Source: Acidobacteriota bacterium
GTDB lineage: Bacteria; Acidobacteriota; Vicinamibacteria; Vicinamibacterales; UBA8438
Reading direction: 5' to 3'
Assembly (NCBI GenBank): GCA_011523485.1
Contig: WTGR01000165.1
Span: 1 to 28,546 of the forward strand
DNA length: 28,546 nt
Both the position numbers and the translations under genes were made by a program. Each line of letters starts with the position of its first letter. Position 1 is the first letter of the stretch. The notes beneath the pieces were generated by a model, which was not told the DNA's origin, did no database searches, and saw nothing but the letters and a program-made list of their open reading frames with translations. Shown piece after piece: positions 23,853 through 28,546 of this stretch.

Positions 23853-25133
23853 ATGTTCAAGAGCCTGCGACTGATAAACGTCGGTCCGGCGCCGACGATG
23901 AAACTCGATTTCGGCAGCCGGCTCAATGTGCTGACCGGCGACAACGGCCTGGGGAAGAGCTTCCTGCTCGACATCGCCTGGTGGGCCATGACACGGAAGT
24001 GGCCGGCGGAGATCAACCCGAAGTTGACAGCCGGCAAGGCCGCTCGGCCGTCCGGTCCGGCCGCCGCGTCGATCCGCTTTTCGTTCGAGGGCAAGACGAG
24101 GAGCGAGGACTACGAGAGCAGCTATTCGCGTCGAGCCCAGGCCTGGACGGGCCGTCCCGGGCGTCCGGCCAATCCGGGGCTCGTGGTCTATGCCATGTCG
24201 GACGGCAGCTTCGCCATCTGGGATCCGAGTCGGAACTACTGGCGCAACCAGGATGGCGAGGATATTCAGGAGCGCCGTCCCGCCTATGTCTTCGACCCCG
24301 CCGAAGTATGGGATGGACTGCCCGGAGACAACGGCACCTGGCTGTGCAACGGACTGATTCGCGACTGGGCCGGATGGCAGAAGGAGAATGGACCGCCGTT
24401 CGCGCACCTCAAGCGGCTGTTGCGGAGGATGTCTCCCTCCGGCGGTGAGGCGTTGGCCCCCGGGGAGCTCACCCGGATCAGCCTCGACGACGTGCGGGAC
24501 ATGCCGACCATCCGCATGTCCTATCGTCAGGATGTGGCCGTCGTGCACGCATCGGCCGGCATGCGCCGCATCATGGCGTTGGCGTACTGCCTGGTCTGGG
24601 CCTGGGAAGAGCACAAGCATGCGGCCGGTCAACTCGGGGACGAGCCGGCCGGGCAGATCACCTTTCTCATCGACGAAATCGAATCCCATCTGCACCCGGC
24701 ATGGCAGCGCAGTGTCGTTCCGGCCCTGTTCTCGGCGATGCAGGCGTTGAATCCGGAGGCCGAGGTGCAACTGCTGGCCGCAACCCATTCTCCGTTGATC
24801 ATGGCGTCAATCGAGCCCCGATTCGACGCCGATACCGATGCCTGGTTCGATCTGGACTTCGAGGAGGGGGGGGTCGTCCTTCGCCGTCGTGATTTCGAAA
24901 AACGCGGCGACGCGGCGACCTGGCTCATCAGCGAGGCGTTCGACCTTCCCAGCGGACGGCCGTTGGAGTATGAACGGCTGGTCGAAGAGGCTCAGGTGCT
25001 GCTGAACCGGGAGGAGCCGGACATCGACGAGATCGAGCGGATGAATGGCGATCTCCTCCGGGCGTTGAGTCCGAAGGATTATTTCCTGCTCAATTGGCGC
25101 TACATCTGCCGGAAGAAGGGGTGGCTGACGTGA
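23853..25133 (+). CDS. AAA/ABC-type ATPase, PtuA-like (Septu-like defence pair, candidate)
   Basis: This 426-residue SMC/RecF-like ATPase has the N-terminal strand MFKSLRLINVGPAP, Walker A GDNGLGKS (29-36), an ABC-signature-like segment HASAGMRRIMALA (S234), Walker B FLIDEIESHLHP (D274-E275) and the switch histidine of ATHSPL (H312). It has no TOPRIM domain, which separates it from OLD/GajA nucleases. The insertion between residues ~45 and 225 is typical of AAA_21-type defence ATPases. Directly coupled to an HNH nuclease gene, it matches the PtuA-PtuB arrangement; ATP or nucleotide sensing that controls nuclease activity is the expected role. The start has only a weak purine stretch (AGAAG). 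Base use is less GC-rich than neighbours. Confidence 0.85.
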   Translation: MFKSLRLINVGPAPTMKLDFGSRLNVLTGDNGLGKSFLLDIAWWAMTRKWPAEINPKLTAGKAARPSGPAAASIRFSFEGKTRSEDYESSYSRRAQAWTGRPGRPANPGLVVYAMSDGSFAIWDPSRNYWRNQDGEDIQERRPAYVFDPAEVWDGLPGDNGTWLCNGLIRDWAGWQKENGPPFAHLKRLLRRMSPSGGEALAPGELTRISLDDVRDMPTIRMSYRQDVAVVHASAGMRRIMALAYCLVWAWEEHKHAAGQLGDEPAGQITFLIDEIESHLHPAWQRSVVPALFSAMQALNPEAEVQLLAATHSPLIMASIEPRFDADTDAWFDLDFEEGGVVLRRRDFEKRGDAATWLISEAFDLPSGRPLEYERLVEEAQVLLNREEPDIDEIERMNGDLLRALSPKDYFLLNWRYICRKKGWLT

Positions 25134-25726
25134 TTCCGGTCGAGTTGCAGCCGGAGCCGCCGGATTTCGACGAGAACGTGCGGCAGCGCGGCCGGTCCTG
25201 GCTCGCGAGTCACGGCGTCGAACCGGATGCGCCCCCGCCGGATCCCGTGGCCCTTCCCGCGTATTGGCGGCATTTCAACAGGCAACTCTGGGCAGCATAC
25301 GACGGCGTATGCGCGTACCTGGCCATCCACTTCGAGTGGTGCCTCGGGGCCGCGTCGACCGATCACTTCGTCGCCAAGTCGAGGAATGCCGGAGACGCGT
25401 ACGAGTGGCGCAACTACAGGTTGTCCTGTCTTGCAGCGAACCGCAACAAGGGCAGGTTCGACGATATTCTGGATCCCATCGGTCTTGAATCGAATACCTT
25501 CATACTGGAGCTGGCGACTGGGAGAATCCGAGCCAATCCGAGCCTCGACGACGAGCTGAGGATCGAAGCCGAAAGGACCATCGCTCGATTGAAGCTCGAC
25601 AGCCCCGAGCACAACGAAATGCGGGCAAAACGCTTCGCCCGCTATACAGACGGCGGAGATGTACAGACCCTGAGGGAATGGTCGCCGTTCGTTTGGCATG
25701 AAGCCCGGAGGCAGAACTTGCTGTGA
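25130..25726 (+). CDS. HNH endonuclease, PtuB-like partner of the ATPase
   Basis: This 198-residue protein carries an HNH core: CAYLAIHF, then TDHFVAKSR (D78-H79), AYEWRNYRLSCLAANRNKG (N104/N106) and DDILDPIG. It likely cuts nucleic acid when licensed by the ATPase. The zinc-knuckle CxxC pairs of many HNH proteins are degenerate here (C-x-x-L and C-x-x-A); from memory this is common in the subfamily paired with such ATPases. The GTG start at 25130 overlaps the ATPase stop (GTGA), with AAGGGG 8 nt before it. This start is favoured over GTG 25094, which would overlap by 40 bp. The gene is locally only 50-55% GC by hand count, against about 78% in a nearby tannase stretch. Confidence 0.85.
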   Translation: MIPVELQPEPPDFDENVRQRGRSWLASHGVEPDAPPPDPVALPAYWRHFNRQLWAAYDGVCAYLAIHFEWCLGAASTDHFVAKSRNAGDAYEWRNYRLSCLAANRNKGRFDDILDPIGLESNTFILELATGRIRANPSLDDELRIEAERTIARLKLDSPEHNEMRAKRFARYTDGGDVQTLREWSPFVWHEARRQNLL

Positions 25727-25839
25727 GAAGGGCACGCGGGGCGCGCGTCGCCTGGACTCCCCGACCTGACGAACATCACCGCCGGGGTCGCGTCACGTTC
25801 CTGGGCAAGGTCGGCCCGTCCCATGGTGGCGAGACGGCC

Positions 25840-27447
25840 CTACCGATCGGCCACGCACGTGAAGCTCGCCGCGTCGTCCGGGTCCCCGCTGCCGTCCCAC
25901 GTCGAAGCCGCCGGATAGGCGCAGATCGGGCGGCTGCGTACCACCTCGCCGCCCTCCACGCGCGTACCCAGGATCGTGTCCGGCGCGACGCCGTCCTCCA
26001 CCCAACGCTCGAGCGCCGGCAGCGGGTCCACGCGGTTGTAGCCCGGACCACCGGCGCAGTGTCCCATGCCGGGCACCAGGAACAGTCGGAAGAAGTCCCG
26101 GGTCTCCGAAAGCACCTCGTGGCGCGCGCGAGAACCGGCGGCGGCGTCGGCGCCGCCCGCCGCGTCCAGCACGCGCTCGTAGTAGTTGACCGATCCGAGG
26201 GGCGAGATGTCCGGATCGCTCCAGCCGTGGTAGACGATCAGCTTCGAGCCGCGCTCCCGGAACCGGCCGAGGTCCGGGTCCGCGCTGTCGAGCGCCGTCC
26301 CCACCTTCTCGAGGGCGAACGCGAGGTCGGCGTCGTAGTCGAACGTCCGGAAGTTCCAGTCCGGATCCTCGAAGACCATGTACTTGAAGAATCCCTCGGC
26401 CGCGAGCCAGTGCAGGCTCGTGAACGGTTCCCGGCCGGTCACCCACGAGCCCCAGCCGCCGCCGGGTCCGTTCTCGCCGCCCGGCACCAGGCCGGGGAAG
26501 ATCACCTCTCCGGCGGCGTTGCGCGAGCCGGCCCAGATGGACCGGACCGCCTGCACCTGCGGCGGCGTGAGGCAGCCGTCGTGGTCCTCGCCCTCCGGAC
26601 AGGTGAGCGCGGCCGGGTCGAAGCGGCATTGCCGGGGGTCGTCGAGCACCCCGTCCGCGATGCCGTCCAGGGTGTCGCACGCCGCGTTGACCGCGCCGGC
26701 CAGCGCCGGGAGCTTGCCAGGGGGAATGTAGCTGCCGGCATCGCGCAGGGTGGCGAGGGCGTACCAGAGGTGGGCGCCGGCGTAGAAGCGCGTCCAGTCG
26801 TTGGCCGGGTTGCCGGCGACGATGCCGTCGAAGTCGCCGGGGTAGCGCTGCGCCTCCATGAGCCCCTGCTGGCCGCCCTTCGAGCAGCCCACGAAGTACG
26901 AATAGCGCGGCGGCCGCTCGTAGAACGCCGTGGCGATCGCCTTGCCGTTGTCGGCCGTGACATGGAGGGCCCGGTGCCCGAAGTCCTCGACCAGGTCCGG
27001 CCGGCCCAGCGCCCAGGAGGCGTCGAAGCCGCCCGTGCCCGGCCGCACGTGCCCCGTGTCCGTGCTCGCGGCGGCGTAACCGCGGCGCAGGGCGCCGGCC
27101 ATGGCGCCGTAGCTGATGACGCCGGCCATGCCGCCGTTGCCCGAGACGTGGAACTTCCCGTTCCAGTCGTCCAGGGGCAGCCAGACCTCGAAGGTGACGG
27201 CCGGCCGCGTCGCCCCCTCCACCCGGCAGAACGCCGGCATCGTCAGCGCGGCGTTCGTACCCGGCGGCGTGAACGCGCCGGCCGGAACGACTTCCGCGCT
27301 GCGGATGGAGGTGTCCGGGAGCTCGAGGCTCGAGAGGGTCGCGCAGGGGGCCGCCGCGGCCGGGACGGCCGCCGCGAGCAGGAGAGCGCCGGCGGCGAGA
27401 GTGCAGGCAGGCAGGGCAGGAACGGTTGCATGGCCGAGAGACGACAT
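25840..27447 (-). CDS. Secreted tannase/feruloyl esterase-family hydrolase
   Basis: This 535-residue alpha/beta hydrolase has a signal peptide (to about VPAAAAPC, residue 35). The nucleophile elbow is GCSKGGQQG (S189), the acid is in HGWSDPDISP (D411), and the base is in PGMGHCAGG (H463). The family's calcium-binding lid region is seen as CDTLDGIADGVLDDPRQC. Paired cysteines flanking the active site are typical of tannases. It would split ester bonds of plant phenolics or similar aromatic esters outside the cytoplasm. ATG at 27447 has GGAGG 10 nt upstream. It is divergent from the CBM9-like gene and convergent with the HNH gene, leaving a 113-bp gap without clear features. Confidence 0.93.
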   Translation of the reverse strand: MSSLGHATVPALPACTLAAGALLLAAAVPAAAAPCATLSSLELPDTSIRSAEVVPAGAFTPPGTNAALTMPAFCRVEGATRPAVTFEVWLPLDDWNGKFHVSGNGGMAGVISYGAMAGALRRGYAAASTDTGHVRPGTGGFDASWALGRPDLVEDFGHRALHVTADNGKAIATAFYERPPRYSYFVGCSKGGQQGLMEAQRYPGDFDGIVAGNPANDWTRFYAGAHLWYALATLRDAGSYIPPGKLPALAGAVNAACDTLDGIADGVLDDPRQCRFDPAALTCPEGEDHDGCLTPPQVQAVRSIWAGSRNAAGEVIFPGLVPGGENGPGGGWGSWVTGREPFTSLHWLAAEGFFKYMVFEDPDWNFRTFDYDADLAFALEKVGTALDSADPDLGRFRERGSKLIVYHGWSDPDISPLGSVNYYERVLDAAGGADAAAGSRARHEVLSETRDFFRLFLVPGMGHCAGGPGYNRVDPLPALERWVEDGVAPDTILGTRVEGGEVVRSRPICAYPAASTWDGSGDPDDAASFTCVADR

Positions 27448-27621
27448 GGTGCGGAAACCTCCACGAAAACGCAGGAGCCGTGCGCGAAGCGGTTACAGCT
27501 TGACGGCGTTTACGGTAGACTGCAAGTGCGTCAGTGGACGGCGGCGGCCGACGGCGCGGTCGGGTCCGCGTGGACGAGCCGGTCGAATCCGATGGGCGAC
27601 CCGAGCGACAGGTACTCCGAC

Positions 27622-28546
27622 ATGAACAAGACTTGTTGCGCACGGATCCGTGCGACGGCCGAGGCGCGTAGGTTCCGGCGTTGCGCTGCTCTGGCCGCGG
27701 CGGCCTGCCTGGCCGCGGTGTCCGCCGGCGCGCAGAGCGCGCCGGGGGGGAACGGCTCGGGGGGGAGCGACCCGGCGGGAAGCGACGTGCCCGTGTCCCG
27801 CGCGGTCGCGGGGTTCGAGCTCGCCGCCCAGTCGTCGATCAAGGTGGTCCGTGCGGTGCGCGTGGAGCAGGAGCCCCGGATGGACGGCAACGTGCTCGGC
27901 GATCCCGTCTGGGCCGCCGCGCAGCCGGTGGGGGGATTCCGGCAGACCTTCCCGGACGAGGGCCTGCCGGCGACGGAGCGGACCGAGGTGCGCGTCCTCT
28001 TCACGTCCGACGCCATCTACTTCGGCGTCGTCTGTTACGACAGCGACCCGTCGGCCATCATCATGAGCGACAGCCGGCGCGACTCGTCGATGACCGACGC
28101 CGACAGCTTCCAGATGGTCCTCGACACGTTCCAGGACCAGCAGAACGGCTTCGTCTTCGGCACGACGCCGGCCGGACAGGAGTACGACGGGCAGGTCATC
28201 AACGAGGGGGGCTCGCGCGGCTCCTCGCGGCGGTCGGGCAGCGGCGGCTTCTCGCGCGGCAGCGCCGGCGGCTTCAACCTGAACTGGGACGGGGCCTGGC
28301 AGGTGCAGACGGCGATCTCCGACGTCGGCTGGAGCGCCGAGTTCGCCATCCCGTTCCGGACCGTCCGCTATCCGGCGCGGGAGTTCCAGTCCTGGGGCGT
28401 GAACTTCCAGCGCAACATCCGCCGCCGGAGCGAGATCTCCTACTGGGCTCCGCTGCCCCGGCAGTACAACCTGTACCGGGTCTCGATGGCTGGCCAGCTC
28501 GCCGGGCTGGCCACCCCGGCCGGCCTCACCAACAACCTGCAGATGA
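27622..28546 (+). CDS. CBM9-like/DUF5916 secreted protein (partial, runs off the right edge)
   Basis: About 308 residues are visible and the frame stays open to the window end. A signal peptide (MNKTCCARIRATAEARRFRR, then an Ala-rich core ending AVSAGAQS) is followed by a Gly/Ser linker and a carbohydrate-binding-family-9-like domain (~80-300): MDGNVLGDPVWAAAQPVGGF, VLFTSDAIYFGVVCYD, GWSAEFAIPFRTVRYP and WGVNFQRNIRRRSE. Full-length homologues usually continue into a DUF5916 beta-barrel-like region, so this is likely an outer-membrane or secreted protein. A Gly/Ser/Arg-rich insert (~194-216) interrupts the domain. ATG 27622 fits the signal peptide better than the in-frame ATG at 27592; no strong Shine-Dalgarno precedes either. 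Confidence 0.85.
   Translation, partial: MNKTCCARIRATAEARRFRRCAALAAAACLAAVSAGAQSAPGGNGSGGSDPAGSDVPVSRAVAGFELAAQSSIKVVRAVRVEQEPRMDGNVLGDPVWAAAQPVGGFRQTFPDEGLPATERTEVRVLFTSDAIYFGVVCYDSDPSAIIMSDSRRDSSMTDADSFQMVLDTFQDQQNGFVFGTTPAGQEYDGQVINEGGSRGSSRRSGSGGFSRGSAGGFNLNWDGAWQVQTAISDVGWSAEFAIPFRTVRYPAREFQSWGVNFQRNIRRRSEISYWAPLPRQYNLYRVSMAGQLAGLATPAGLTNNLQM
27625..27637. repeat. AT-rich short palindrome at the CBM9-like gene start
   Basis: AACAAG, A, CTTGTT form a perfect 6-bp inverted repeat immediately after the ATG. It stands out in GC-rich surroundings but may be chance, as it also encodes residues 2-6. Confidence 0.3.

Noticed and set aside
23853..25726. Retron or Gabija interpretation of the ATPase-HNH pair
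   Set aside because: No reverse transcriptase or msr/msd-like inverted repeats, no TOPRIM domain in the ATPase, and no UvrD-like helicase.
27531..27623. 30-codon minus-strand ORF upstream of the tannase, considered as a RiPP precursor or leader peptide
   Set aside because: No Shine-Dalgarno, no modification enzyme nearby, and its 5' end is antisense to the start of the CBM9-like gene.

Overview
The window reads as chromosomal DNA from a very GC-rich, Gram-negative-type bacterium. Proteins carry signal peptides, one lipobox, periplasmic murein hydrolases and Na+/solute carriers. The mix of secreted tannase, CBM9-like/DUF5916 protein, Nramp-like carrier, membrane dipeptidase and small lineage-type hypotheticals resembles Acidobacteriota (Vicinamibacteria-like). 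That placement is inference from gene content; there is no rRNA here to confirm it. No tRNA, rRNA, CRISPR array, insertion sequence or integrase was found, and no stretch over 300 bases lacks a gene.

Left part (1-4.6 kb): a YefM/YoeB toxin-antitoxin module, its toxin cut by the left edge, lies downstream of a Slt70-like lytic transglycosylase on the minus strand. Its promoter overlaps a perfect inverted repeat. A divergent class I aldolase of the LacD family and two small conserved-looking proteins follow. Middle part (4.7-17.7 kb): a membrane PAS-GAF protein, uridine kinase, a chlorite-dismutase-family protein, an operon of atypical Nramp-like transporter, secreted M23 peptidase and secreted cyanophycinase-like S51 peptidase, a class V aminotransferase, a lipoprotein dipeptidase with trehalose-phosphatase, and a phoU-phoB-phoR operon.

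Right part (17.7-28.5 kb): a minus-strand operon of N-acetylmuramoyl-alanine amidase, GerMN protein, RNase PH and RdgB, a known conserved neighbourhood. Then come a YdcF-like protein and a sodium:solute symporter. An AAA ATPase + HNH nuclease pair follows, translationally coupled by a GTGA overlap and visibly less GC-rich than its flanks. It resembles a Septu (PtuA/PtuB)-like anti-phage system and is the most interesting element. A tannase/feruloyl esterase and a truncated CBM9-like/DUF5916 protein close the window.

Packing is dense: stops abut or overlap at several convergent junctions, and one divergent pair has only about 23 bp between starts. Several genes have a TANNNT -10-like hexamer exactly 6-7 nt before the start codon and no Shine-Dalgarno sequence, which suggests frequent leaderless transcription.
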